A program made the translations under genes and the position numbers. The notes under the pieces were generated by a model that saw only the letters and a program-made list of their open reading frames with translations, was not told where the DNA came from and did not search any database. A stretch of DNA of 64,000 nucleotides from Rhodovastum atsumiense (GTDB taxonomy: Bacteria; Pseudomonadota; Alphaproteobacteria; Acetobacterales; Acetobacteraceae), in assembly GCF_937425535.1 (NCBI RefSeq), contig NZ_OW485601.1, positions 6,183,501 to 6,247,500 on the forward strand. Direction: 5' to 3'. Below, one piece after another: positions 49,890 through 58,736 of this stretch; within the stretch, counting starts at the first letter, position 1; the number at the start of each line of letters is the position of its first letter.

Positions 49890-50597
49890 TCAAGGAGCGG
49901 TGCGCGGGGGCTCCCCCTGCGGTCGCGGTCGGTCCGCCCCGGCAAACAGCAGGGCCGGCGGCTGGCCCGGCGGATGGGCGTGATCGAACACCACCCAGGC
50001 ATGATGGTGCTGGGCGGCGTTGGTGTCGGCCCCCCGGTCGAACCAGCAGATCCGCTGGGTCAGCGCGATCACCGCGGCGAACGGGCCGGCCGACATCAGC
50101 GCCGCCGCCCGTTGCCCGGCAACCCACTGGAATCGGACAAGCAAGGCCAGTTGTCCCTGCACCCCGGCGGTCAGCCGCAGGGCGTGCTCGACGAAGCGAA
50201 GCATGGCGGCCGGCGATTTCTCCTGGCCCCGGTGCGAACCGGTGTCGCCATAGGGCGGGTTGGTGACCAGCGCCCTGCACCCGTCCGGCACCGCCCCGCA
50301 GCCCAGGAAATCAATGCCGGGCGTGCCGAAACCGTGATCGGCGATGTCGGTGGAGGTCACCTCGTAGCCGTGGCGCTGCAGCACCGTGGTGATGGCGCCG
50401 GTGCCGCAGCAGGGCTCCCAGACCCGGCCGCGGAAGCGGACATGGCGCAGCAGCGCCTCGGTGACCCAGGCCGGGGTCGCATAGAAATCCCGGCCCTTGC
50501 GGTCATAGCCGGAGATATGGATGGGGCGTCCGGGCCTGGCGGAGGACTCGGCGTCGTCGCGCCCCGCCATCGTTTCCGTATTCGATCGTTCCGTCAC
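49890..50597 (-). CDS. Orphan DNA adenine methylase-like protein
   Basis: A 235-residue class I SAM-dependent methyltransferase. SAM motif I is WEPCCGTGAITTVLQRHG near residue 59, and catalytic motif IV NPPYG lies near residue 113, the N6-adenine/N4-cytosine DNA methylase pattern. The front motif DFYATPAWVTEALLRHV resembles phage-type adenine methylases. No restriction enzyme or phage gene is nearby. It could methylate DNA for regulation or anti-restriction, but protein or RNA substrates with NPPY are possible. The C-terminal part is proline-rich and poorly conserved in appearance. Confidence 0.65.
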   Translation of the reverse strand: MTERSNTETMAGRDDAESSARPGRPIHISGYDRKGRDFYATPAWVTEALLRHVRFRGRVWEPCCGTGAITTVLQRHGYEVTSTDIADHGFGTPGIDFLGCGAVPDGCRALVTNPPYGDTGSHRGQEKSPAAMLRFVEHALRLTAGVQGQLALLVRFQWVAGQRAAALMSAGPFAAVIALTQRICWFDRGADTNAAQHHHAWVVFDHAHPPGQPPALLFAGADRPRPQGEPPRTAP

Positions 50598-50656
50598 TCC
50601 GTGCCGCCCTTCCGTGCCATCCTCCCGCCAGGGTAGAACAGGATTCGCCTGGCCGG

Positions 50657-53035
50657 TCAGCCCAGCAGTGCCTGGGCGCAGGCATCCAGGATGGCATCCT
50701 CGTCCAGGCCGTACTCGCGATACAGGTCGGGGATGTCGCCGCTCTGGCCGAAGCGGTCGGTGCCGAGAGGCACCACACGTTGCCCCCTCACCGCGCCGAG
50801 CCAGGCATGGCTGGCCGGATGCCCGTCCAGCACCGTCACCAGCGCCGCCCCCGGCGCGAGCGGCGCCAGCAGGCGCTCAACATGGCTGGTGGCACCCCGC
50901 TCGCCCGCCCGCCGGGCCCGCGCCGCGGCGAGCCAGCCGGCATGCAGCCGGTCGGCACTGGTGACGGCGAGCAGCCCGGCCCCGGGCTCCTCCTCGCGCA
51001 GCACCGCGAAGGCCGCCTCGGCCTCGGGCGCGACCGGCCCCTGATAGGCCAGCGCGATCCGTGCCCCCGGACGCGGCGGCACCGCCCAGTGCCCGCCCGC
51101 GATCACCGCGGCGGGATCGAGGCTGCGCTCGGGCTGCTCGATCGAACGGGTGGACAGGCGCAGCCACACCGCCGAGCCCTGCGGATCCTGCATGTGCGCA
51201 AAGGCATGGCGCAGCAGGATCGCCAGCTCGTCCACATGGGTGGGTTCGTACGCGGCCAGCCGGTCGGCGGCCATGCCGATCAGCGGCGTGTTGATGCTCT
51301 GGTGCTGCCCGCCCTCGGGCGCGAGCGACAGGCCGGACGGGGTGGAAACCAGCAGGAAGCGCGCGTCCTGGTAGCAGGCATAGATCAGCGCATCGAGGCC
51401 GCGATTGACGAAGGGGTCATAGACCGTGCCCACCGGCAGCAGCCGCCCACCGTTCAGGCTGTGCGACAGCCCCGCCGCCCCCAGCAACAGGAACAGGTTC
51501 TGCTCGGCGATGCCCAGCTCGATGTGCTGGCCCGCCGGCGCCATGCCCCAGCGCTGCGCGCTGGCCAGCTTGGCGTCGCGGAACACATCGTTGCGGGTAT
51601 GCCGGTCGAAGATGCCGCGCCGGTTCACCCAGGGGCCGAGATTGGTGGACACCGTCACGTCCGGGCTGGTGGTGACGATGTGCCGGGCGAGGTCGCGTAA
51701 CGCCCCCTGCCCGCGCCCGATCTCGGCCAGGATGTCGCCGAAGCCGGCCTGGGTGGACAGCTTCCGCCCCACCAGCTTCGGCTGCGGCAGCGTCTCCGGC
51801 ACCGCCACCACCGGCGCGGAGAGCACCCGCCCGGACGGGGTCAGCGGCGTCGCGAAGGGCACCGAGGCGATGAAGTCGCGCAGCTCCTCCTCGTTGGCCT
51901 CCAGCCCCTCGAAGAGGTCCCATTCATGGCCCGGCCGGATCTGCATGGCCGCCTGGAAAACGTCCATCTGCTCCCGGGTCATCAGGCCGGCATGGTTGTC
52001 CTTGTGGCCGGCGAAGGGCAGACCACGGCCCTTGATCGTATAGGCGATGAAGCAGGTCGGCTGGTCGGTGGCCTCGGCGGCACGCAGCGTCTCGATGATG
52101 TACTCGACGTCATGGCCGCCGAGATTGGTCATCAGCGCCGCCAGCTCGTCATCGGTCAGCGGGTCGATGATGGCGCGCACCCCGCGCGAGCGCCCCAGAT
52201 CGGTCAGCAGCGCCTGGCGCCACGCGGCACCGCCCTGGAAGGTCAGCGCCGAATAGAGGCTGTTGGGGCAGTCGTCGATCCAGTGCCGCAGCTCCTCGCC
52301 GCCCTCGCAGGCGAAGGCGGCCTGCAGCTTGCGGCCGTATTTCATCGTGACCACGTTCCAGCCCATGTCGCGGAACAGGCCCTCGATGCGGCCGAACAGG
52401 CGGTCGGGCACCACCGAATCCAGGCTCTGGCGGTTGTAGTCGACGATCCACCAGACATTGCTGATGCCGTGCTTCCAGCCTTCCAGCAACGCCTCGTAGA
52501 TATTGCCCTCGTCGAGCTCGGCATCGCCGGCGATGGCGATATAGCGGCCGGGCGGCGGGCCCTCCGGGGCGAGTTCGTGCAGGCGCACGTAATCGGCCAC
52601 CAGCGAAGCGAAGCTGGTCATCGCCACCCCGAGCCCGACCGAGCCGGTCGAGAAATCCACTTCGGGACCGTCCTTGGTGCGGCTGGGATAGGATTGCGCG
52701 CCGCCGAGCTGGCGCAGCCGTTCCATCTTCTCGCGGGTCTGCCGCCCGAACAGGGCGTTGACGGCATGGAACACCGGGCCCGCATGCGGCTTCACCGCCA
52801 CCCGGTCCTGCGGGTGCAGGATCTCGAAATACAGGGCGGTCATGATCGAGATCACCGAGGCACAGGAAGCCTGGTGGCCGCCCACCTTCAACCCGTCCCG
52901 ATTGGGCCGCAGGTGATTGGCGTTGTGGATGGTCCAGGCGGACAGCCACAGCAGCTTGCGCTCGATCTGCCGAAGCAATTCGAGACGCCGCTCGGCGGTT
53001 TGCGCCGGAACGGCGGTTGCAACCGGTGCGTTCAT
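50657..53035 (-). CDS. AceE-like/transketolase-family ThDP enzyme
   Basis: A 792-residue ThDP enzyme built like homodimeric pyruvate dehydrogenase E1: an N-terminal pyrophosphate domain with GGHQASCASVISIMTALYF near 52-70 and GDAELDEGNIYEALLEG to VDYNRQSLDS near 170-205. A pyrimidine domain with the glutamate in HIELGIAEQNLFLL near 505 and a transketolase C-terminal domain follow. It is distinct from the true aceE at 59.4 kb. No lipoyl or E2/E3 genes adjoin it. A 2-oxoacid dehydrogenase E1 (like MdeB) or an unusual transketolase are both possible. GGAGG precedes the start. Confidence 0.75.
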   Translation of the reverse strand: MNAPVATAVPAQTAERRLELLRQIERKLLWLSAWTIHNANHLRPNRDGLKVGGHQASCASVISIMTALYFEILHPQDRVAVKPHAGPVFHAVNALFGRQTREKMERLRQLGGAQSYPSRTKDGPEVDFSTGSVGLGVAMTSFASLVADYVRLHELAPEGPPPGRYIAIAGDAELDEGNIYEALLEGWKHGISNVWWIVDYNRQSLDSVVPDRLFGRIEGLFRDMGWNVVTMKYGRKLQAAFACEGGEELRHWIDDCPNSLYSALTFQGGAAWRQALLTDLGRSRGVRAIIDPLTDDELAALMTNLGGHDVEYIIETLRAAEATDQPTCFIAYTIKGRGLPFAGHKDNHAGLMTREQMDVFQAAMQIRPGHEWDLFEGLEANEEELRDFIASVPFATPLTPSGRVLSAPVVAVPETLPQPKLVGRKLSTQAGFGDILAEIGRGQGALRDLARHIVTTSPDVTVSTNLGPWVNRRGIFDRHTRNDVFRDAKLASAQRWGMAPAGQHIELGIAEQNLFLLLGAAGLSHSLNGGRLLPVGTVYDPFVNRGLDALIYACYQDARFLLVSTPSGLSLAPEGGQHQSINTPLIGMAADRLAAYEPTHVDELAILLRHAFAHMQDPQGSAVWLRLSTRSIEQPERSLDPAAVIAGGHWAVPPRPGARIALAYQGPVAPEAEAAFAVLREEEPGAGLLAVTSADRLHAGWLAAARARRAGERGATSHVERLLAPLAPGAALVTVLDGHPASHAWLGAVRGQRVVPLGTDRFGQSGDIPDLYREYGLDEDAILDACAQALLG

Positions 53036-53164
53036 TTCCTCCGCCCCTCAGCCCCACCCCCGCGCGGCGGTGGAAGCAGTGCGCCGGCCTTCACCGGCGG
53101 TGGTCCCATGCTGGTCATCGATCCGCCGGGGATCATACAGGCAGTTCCCCGTCACGGTCGCGCT

Positions 53165-54595
53165 TTATCCACCCCCGCGGGCCTCGGCGAGGGCGCGGGG
53201 CAGCAGCGGGGCAAGGTCCTCGGCGATCAGGCCCGGGCCGGCCAGGGCAGCGGCCCGCCCATGCGCCCAGGCGGCGGCGCAGGTCGCCTCCCAGGCCGGC
53301 ATGCCCTGCGCCAGCAAGGCGGCGATGATGCCGGCGAGCACGTCACCCGCCCCGGCGGTGGCGAGCCAGGGGGGCGCATTGTCGTTGATCGCGACCCGGC
53401 CGTCCGGGGCGGCAACCAGGGTATCCGCCCCTTTCAGCAGCACCACCGCCCCGGTGCGGGCCGCCGCCGCGCGTACCGCCGCCGGGCGGTCCTCGCCCGG
53501 CGGGCCGAAGACGCGGGCGAACTCGCCGGCATGCGGCGTCAGCACCGAGGCCCCCCGCAGGTGCTCGGGCTGGCCGGCGCAGATGGTCAGGGCATCGGCG
53601 TCGACCACCACCTGGCGCCCGGTGGGAAGCAACGCCGGCAACAGGCTCCGGGCGGTTTCGGCGCCCAGGCCAGGGCCGCAGACCCAGGCGGTGCGACGGC
53701 TGTCCTGCAGCAACGTGGCCAGGGGCCGTTCATCGACGATGAGACCCGGCTCGCCGGCGCGATAGACGGCGGCGCTGCCGGTGGCGGCGATCGTCACCAT
53801 GCCGGCGCCGGCCCGGCGCGCCGCGGCGGCCGCCAGCCGGGCGGCCCCGGTCATGACGGCGCCGCCCAGCACGGTGACATGGCCGCGACTGTACTTATGA
53901 TCTTCCGCGCCGGACGAGGGGACGGTCCACAGCCCCGGCGCATTGCGGAAGGCGCGCGGCGGGGCGGCGGCCAGCGCTGCCGCCGGCAGACCGATATCGG
54001 CCAGCACCGTTTCCCCGCACAGGGCGCGGCCGGGCAGCAGCAGATGGCCGGGCTTGAGCCGGAAGAACGTCACCGTCAGCACGGCCTGGGGCGCGAAGCC
54101 GCGCACCGTCCCGGTGGCGCCGTCGAGCCCGCTCGGAACATCCACCGCGACCAGCCGGCGTGCCGCGCGCAGCACCTCCGCCACGGCCGGATCGAGCGGA
54201 CGTGCCAGCCCGGCGCCGAACACGGCATCGATCACCAGTTCGGCCCGCGCGGCCTCCGCGGCGGTGAAGGCGGTGACGGGACCACGCCAGCGCGCGGCGG
54301 CCGCGGCGGCCTCGCCCTTGGCCGGGGCCAGCGCCGCGACCCCGACCGGCCAGCCAGCCGCGGCGAGATAACGGGCTGCCACATAGCCGTCGCCGCCATT
54401 GTTGCCCGGCCCGCACAGCACCAGGGTGCGGCAGGGCCGCAGCCGGGCCCGCACCGCCCGTGCCACCGCCCGCCCGGCATTCTCCATCAGCCAGGCCACG
54501 GGGCGGCCGAGCGCCACGGCGGCACGGTCGGCCGCCGCCGTCTCGGCGGGGGTCAGCAGGTCAAGCGGGGTGAAGGCGGTTGGATGGAAAGGCAT
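53165..54595 (-). CDS. nnrD: Bifunctional NAD(P)H-hydrate epimerase / ADP-dependent dehydratase
   Basis: A 476-residue repair enzyme. The N-terminal epimerase (YjeF_N) half has LMENAGRAVAR and LVLCGPGNNGGDGYVAARYL near 60-80. The C-terminal dehydratase half, a ribokinase-like fold, has VTVLGGAVMTGAARLAA, LTPHAGEFARVFG and the GAGDVLAGIIAAL anion-hole motif near 440. It restores hydrated NADH/NADPH (NADHX/NADPHX). ATG 54595 gives the normal start; the longer frame is unsupported. Neighbour of the AceE-like gene on the same strand. Confidence 0.92.
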   Translation of the reverse strand: MPFHPTAFTPLDLLTPAETAAADRAAVALGRPVAWLMENAGRAVARAVRARLRPCRTLVLCGPGNNGGDGYVAARYLAAAGWPVGVAALAPAKGEAAAAAARWRGPVTAFTAAEAARAELVIDAVFGAGLARPLDPAVAEVLRAARRLVAVDVPSGLDGATGTVRGFAPQAVLTVTFFRLKPGHLLLPGRALCGETVLADIGLPAAALAAAPPRAFRNAPGLWTVPSSGAEDHKYSRGHVTVLGGAVMTGAARLAAAAARRAGAGMVTIAATGSAAVYRAGEPGLIVDERPLATLLQDSRRTAWVCGPGLGAETARSLLPALLPTGRQVVVDADALTICAGQPEHLRGASVLTPHAGEFARVFGPPGEDRPAAVRAAAARTGAVVLLKGADTLVAAPDGRVAINDNAPPWLATAGAGDVLAGIIAALLAQGMPAWEATCAAAWAHGRAAALAGPGLIAEDLAPLLPRALAEARGGG

Positions 54596-54778
54596 GCGTG
54601 GATGGTGCCAGAGCAGTGGCGGTGCCGCGAGGGGGAAGGCCGGATCCTGCGGCCATGTGAGCGGGGCAACGGATCCGGATCTTTCGCGGGATGATGCCGC
54701 CTTGATTGGCAAACTGTTGACCATAACGGCGGTTTGTCAGAGGATCGAAGCTGGGAAGAAATATAGCGCAGTTCAGAA

Positions 54779-57400
54779 ATGTTCGCTCCCGGGTCCGCTG
54801 ATCAGCCGGTCAGGCCCGCGATGCCGGGTCCCTCCGGCTGGGAGCAACCGGGCATCGCCCAGGATGGCCGTTCAATGTCGGCCGCCGTCGGCGTGGTGCA
54901 TGCCGATGCCGAGGGCCGGATCACAGACGCCAATGCTGCTTTCCTGACCCGGCTGGGCCTGTCGCAGGACGAGGTGCGAAGCGGCCGGCTGCGCTGCGAC
55001 ACCTTGACGCCTCCCGCCTGGGCCGGCGCCGACGCGGCCGCCCTGAACGAAGCCATGCGGGACGGGGCCTGTCGGCCTTACGACAAGGAATTCCTGTGCC
55101 GGGATGGCAGGAAGCTGCCGGCGCGTGCCTGCATCACCCGGCCCGATCGCACCGATGACCGGACCATGACCCTGGTGTGGTGGCAGCCGCAGGCGGCGGC
55201 CAACGGGGACGCCAATCCGGCCGGGGAGCAGGACACGCCGATGCGCGGCGAGGCGTTGCGCGGCGAGGCGTTGCGCGGCGAAGCGTACTGGCGGGCGCTG
55301 TTCGCCCGCATGTTCGAAGGCTTCTGCCTCGGCGAGATGATTTACGACTCGCAACAGAAGGCCGTCGACATCCGCTATCTCGAGGCCAACGAGGGGTTCG
55401 CGCGGCTGGTCGACCGGAATCTAACCGATATCATCGGCCAGCTCGGCCGCGAGGTGGTGCCGGACATCGAGGCGGCCTGGATCCAGACCTACGCCCACGT
55501 GGTCGCCACCGGCCAGCCAATCACCGTCGAGCGCGTGCTGCCACGGCTTGACCGGGCCTACCAGGTGCGTGCCTTCCGCAGCGGGCCGGGCCGTTTCGCC
55601 GCCTTCTTCAGCGACGTGACCGACCGCAGGCGCGCCGAGATGGCGCTGCGGGAGATCAATGCCGAGCTGGAACGCCGCGTCATCGAACGCACCGAGGCAC
55701 TGGCCGGGATCGCGCGCGAGCTGCAGGCCGAGATCGCCCGGCGCGAGGCGACGCAGGAGATGCTGCTGCAGACGCAGAAGCTGGAGGCGCTCGGGCAGAT
55801 GGTCGGCCAGGTGGCGCACGACTTCAACAACGTGCTCGCCGCCATCCTCGGCAACCACGACCTGCTGCGCACCCGGCTGTACGAGCCGGAGCAATTGACC
55901 TGCCTCGACCGTGGCACCAGGGCGGCGAACCGCGGGGTCGCGCTGGTGCGCCAGTTGCTGGCCTTCGCGCGCAAGGCCGAACTCAGCCCGGTCGTGGTCG
56001 ACGTGGCGCAGCTCGTGCGCGCGATGGAGGACATGGTGCTGCTGACCGTCGGGCGGCAGGTGCGGTGCCAGTTCGAACTGGCCTCCGACCTCTGGGCGGT
56101 GATCGCCGACCCGGTGCGGCTGGAGGCGGTGCTGCTGAACCTGGCGGCCAATGCACGTGACGCGATGCCGGACGGCGGGACCATGACGGTCACGCTGCGC
56201 AACCTGCCCGCCGCCGCCGCCCCGGTCGAGCTGCCGGCGGGCGACTACGTGGTGATCGCCGTCGCCGATACCGGCGGCGGCATGACTTCAGACGTATGCG
56301 CTCGCGCCATCGAGCCGTTCTTCACCACCAAGCCGCGCGGCAAGGGCACCGGGCTGGGGCTGGCCTCGGCGCATGAATTCGCCCGGCAGTCAGGTGGCAC
56401 GCTGCGCATCGACACCGCCCCCGGCGCGGGCACCACCATCACGCTGTGCCTGAAGCGGGCGCAGGTGGAGCCCGACCAGAACGTTACATTTAAGGAACAT
56501 GATGACCGGCGCCTGCACGGCAACGCGACCGTGCTGGTGGCCGATGCCGATGACGGGGTGCGTCGCGTGATCGCCGGCATGCTGCGCGCACTGGGCTATG
56601 CGGTGCTGGAAGCGGGCAATGCCGAAGCCGCCATGGCGATGATGCTCACCACCGGCCGGATCGACCTGGTGGTGGCCGAGGCGGCGATGGCAACCGCGGA
56701 CAAGCTCCGCCTGGCCGACCATCTGCGCGAGACGCCACAGCATCCGCCGATGGTGGTCCTGACCGCCGTGACGACCGCCGATCCCCCCATCGGCGAGCGG
56801 ACGCTGTGCAAGCCCTTTACCGGGCGGCAGCTCGCCGGCCTCGTGCTGGAGGCGCTCGGGCGCGTGCCCTCGCCGGAGGATGCGCAGGGCGGGGGCGTCG
56901 ACCGGTTCCGCGACCGCCTCCGCTCGGCCGCGCTGCGGCGGGCCTACGAGCGATGGAAGGGGTTGCGCCACCCGCCGCAACTGCTGCCACATGCCGATGT
57001 CGTGCTTGCGGACATGGCGGGACTGCCCGCGAGCGCCTTCGTCGTGTCCGTGTCGGAACAATCCTCCGTGCCGGGGGACAGCGTCGCCTTTGGTTTCCGC
57101 TATGTCCATTTCGGCCGGGACCTGGCCGAGCGGCTCGGGCGCTCCCTGGCGGGCGAGAGCGTGGACGGCGCGGAGCCGAACGTGCTGGGCCCGCTGGATG
57201 CCGCCTATCGTCGCTGCGTGGTCAACCGCGTCCCGTCCTACGACTATGCCCGCTATGCCATGGACGAAGGACCCTGCGTCCTGTTCGAGCGGCTGTTGAT
57301 GCCGCTGGCCGGGGGCGACGGCCGCATCACCCACCTGCTTGGCATCGTGCTGTTCACTGAGCTGCCGGCCACCGGCGGAACCGTGACAACCCTGCCCTGA
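54779..57400 (+). CDS. Hybrid sensor histidine kinase with degenerate receiver and PAS-like tail
   Basis: An 873-residue protein. Order: a PAS-like segment (VGVVHADAEGRITDANAAFL, about 37-130), a repeat linker (RGEALRGEALRGEA), a second PAS-like domain (about 170-285), a coiled coil, then the kinase core with phospho-acceptor His347 in VAHDFNNVLAAILGN, N box NLAANARDAM, DTGGGM and GKGTGLGLA. A receiver-like domain follows (about 585-690), where Glu634 stands at the phospho-aspartate position (DLVVAEAAM), so normal phosphorylation is unlikely. The C-terminus resembles a PAS_5-type domain. No membrane helix or partner regulator is seen. The start is uncertain; ribosome site weak, ATG at 54873 possible. 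Confidence 0.82.
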   Translation: MFAPGSADQPVRPAMPGPSGWEQPGIAQDGRSMSAAVGVVHADAEGRITDANAAFLTRLGLSQDEVRSGRLRCDTLTPPAWAGADAAALNEAMRDGACRPYDKEFLCRDGRKLPARACITRPDRTDDRTMTLVWWQPQAAANGDANPAGEQDTPMRGEALRGEALRGEAYWRALFARMFEGFCLGEMIYDSQQKAVDIRYLEANEGFARLVDRNLTDIIGQLGREVVPDIEAAWIQTYAHVVATGQPITVERVLPRLDRAYQVRAFRSGPGRFAAFFSDVTDRRRAEMALREINAELERRVIERTEALAGIARELQAEIARREATQEMLLQTQKLEALGQMVGQVAHDFNNVLAAILGNHDLLRTRLYEPEQLTCLDRGTRAANRGVALVRQLLAFARKAELSPVVVDVAQLVRAMEDMVLLTVGRQVRCQFELASDLWAVIADPVRLEAVLLNLAANARDAMPDGGTMTVTLRNLPAAAAPVELPAGDYVVIAVADTGGGMTSDVCARAIEPFFTTKPRGKGTGLGLASAHEFARQSGGTLRIDTAPGAGTTITLCLKRAQVEPDQNVTFKEHDDRRLHGNATVLVADADDGVRRVIAGMLRALGYAVLEAGNAEAAMAMMLTTGRIDLVVAEAAMATADKLRLADHLRETPQHPPMVVLTAVTTADPPIGERTLCKPFTGRQLAGLVLEALGRVPSPEDAQGGGVDRFRDRLRSAALRRAYERWKGLRHPPQLLPHADVVLADMAGLPASAFVVSVSEQSSVPGDSVAFGFRYVHFGRDLAERLGRSLAGESVDGAEPNVLGPLDAAYRRCVVNRVPSYDYARYAMDEGPCVLFERLLMPLAGGDGRITHLLGIVLFTELPATGGTVTTLP
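55242..55286. repeat. Three tandem 15-bp repeats inside the sensor kinase
   Basis: The unit TGCGCGGCGAGGCGT occurs at 55242-55256, 55257-55271 and, with one change, 55272-55286. It keeps the frame and encodes RGEAL/RGEAL/RGEAY between two PAS-like domains, so copy-number change would alter linker length by 5 residues. Confidence 0.85.
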
Positions 57401-57501
57401 GCCGGCCCGCGCCCCTGAGACCGGCCACCGTTGTGGTTGACCTGCCATCGTTGCATCGGTAACGCAAGCTTGCCCCACCCGCATGCAATGGATCCCCAGG
57501 C

Positions 57502-58038
57502 ATGAGCACGACCACGGCGAGCATTCGCATCCCCCGCTACTCATTCACGGCGAGGACGTATCACTGGATCACCGTCCTGCTGATGGCGGGCATGTTCCTG
57601 ACCTACTGGGTGCATGAGTTAGCGGGCCGCGACAACCCGCTCAACGCCGCCGCCATGAACCTGCACACCTCCTTTGGGCTGCTGATCCTGGGCCTGACGG
57701 TGCTGCGCCTGCTGATCCGCCCGCGCCCGCCGCAGGTGACGGGTCCGTTCATCGGCGAATTGCTGCGCAAGAGCATGCATTACCTGCTGCTGACGGCGAC
57801 GCTGCTGCTGCCGATCACCGGCTATCTGCGCCGCGCCTCCCGCGGCCGGGCCAGCGATTTCTTCGGCTACCAGATCCCCTCGCTGACCGGCGACTGGCCG
57901 GCGATCAACGAGGCGATGAAGCTGCTGCACGGCGACATCATGCAGTACGCCCTGCTCGCCCTGATCGGCCTGCACGCGGCGGCGGCGCTCGGCCACCATT
58001 ACCTGCTGAAGGACGACACGCTGCGCCGGATGCTCTGA
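57502..58038 (+). CDS. Cytochrome b561 family protein
   Basis: A 178-residue four-helix membrane cytochrome of the bacterial b561 (CybB) type. Candidate haem histidines: YHWITVLLMAGMF in helix 1, LHTSFGLLILGLTVLRLLIR in helix 2, MHYLLLTATLLLPITGYL in helix 3 and LHAAAALGHHYL in helix 4. It probably passes electrons between the quinone pool and a periplasmic acceptor, for example superoxide as donor in CybB. It stands alone between the sensor kinase and parA. Confidence 0.9.
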   Translation: MSTTTASIRIPRYSFTARTYHWITVLLMAGMFLTYWVHELAGRDNPLNAAAMNLHTSFGLLILGLTVLRLLIRPRPPQVTGPFIGELLRKSMHYLLLTATLLLPITGYLRRASRGRASDFFGYQIPSLTGDWPAINEAMKLLHGDIMQYALLALIGLHAAAALGHHYLLKDDTLRRML

Positions 58039-58106
58039 TCCGTCCCCCGGTAGCATCGTACCGCGCGGCAGGTTAATACCTGCCGCAGCGCAGCGGAGCA
58101 GAATCC

Positions 58107-58736
58107 ATGGCGGTGGTCATCACGGTCGCGCAGCAAAAAGGCGGGGCGGGCAAGACAATGCTGGCGGCCCAGCTGGCCGCCGCGCTGGCCCCCACGCGCC
58201 GTGTCGGCCTGCTCGACATCGACCCGCAACGCAGCCTCGCGCGCTGGCATGCGCTGCGGGTCGAACACAAATCCCCCCTGCCCGCGGTGGGATTTTCCGA
58301 TATTTCCGGCTGGCGGCTGGGCGGCGAGCTGGATCGCATGCACCGCTCCTTCGACCTGCTGATCGTCGACAGCCCGCCGCAGATCGACACCGACGCACGG
58401 CTGGCGGTGCGCAATGCCACGCTGGTGCTGGTGCCGGTGCAGCCAAGCCCGCCCGACCTGTGGGCCGCCACCGGCACGCTGCGCCTGGTGGCGGAGGAAA
58501 AGCGCCATGCCCGGCTGGTGCTCAACCGCGCCCCGGCCAGCGGCAAGCTGCGCGCCGGGGCGGAGGCGGAAATCGCCCGCAACGGCTGGCCGGTGCTCTC
58601 GGCCACGCTGGGCAACCGCACCGGCTTCGCCGGCGCCTTCGCGCAAGGGCTCGGCATCACCGAAACCGAGCCGCGCTCCACCGCGGCCCAGGAACTGCGG
58701 GCCCTGCTGGCCGAGATCGAGTCCGTGCTGGCATGA
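58107..58736 (+). CDS. ParA/MinD-family ATPase (orphan)
   Basis: A 209-residue deviant Walker ATPase: MAVVITVAQQKGGAGKTMLA gives the KGGAGKT motif, DIDPQRSLARW is the switch-I/Walker A' aspartate region, and LLIVDSPPQ is Walker B. No parB or parS gene is adjacent, so chromosome partition is not implied. Orphan ParA proteins position other cell components or act as accessory factors. Its stop overlaps the next start (ATGA). Confidence 0.85.
   Translation: MAVVITVAQQKGGAGKTMLAAQLAAALAPTRRVGLLDIDPQRSLARWHALRVEHKSPLPAVGFSDISGWRLGGELDRMHRSFDLLIVDSPPQIDTDARLAVRNATLVLVPVQPSPPDLWAATGTLRLVAEEKRHARLVLNRAPASGKLRAGAEAEIARNGWPVLSATLGNRTGFAGAFAQGLGITETEPRSTAAQELRALLAEIESVLA

Noticed and set aside
49890-50597. 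Prophage remnant around the methylase
   Set aside because: No integrase, structural phage gene, attachment site or tRNA junction is nearby; flanking genes are chromosomal.
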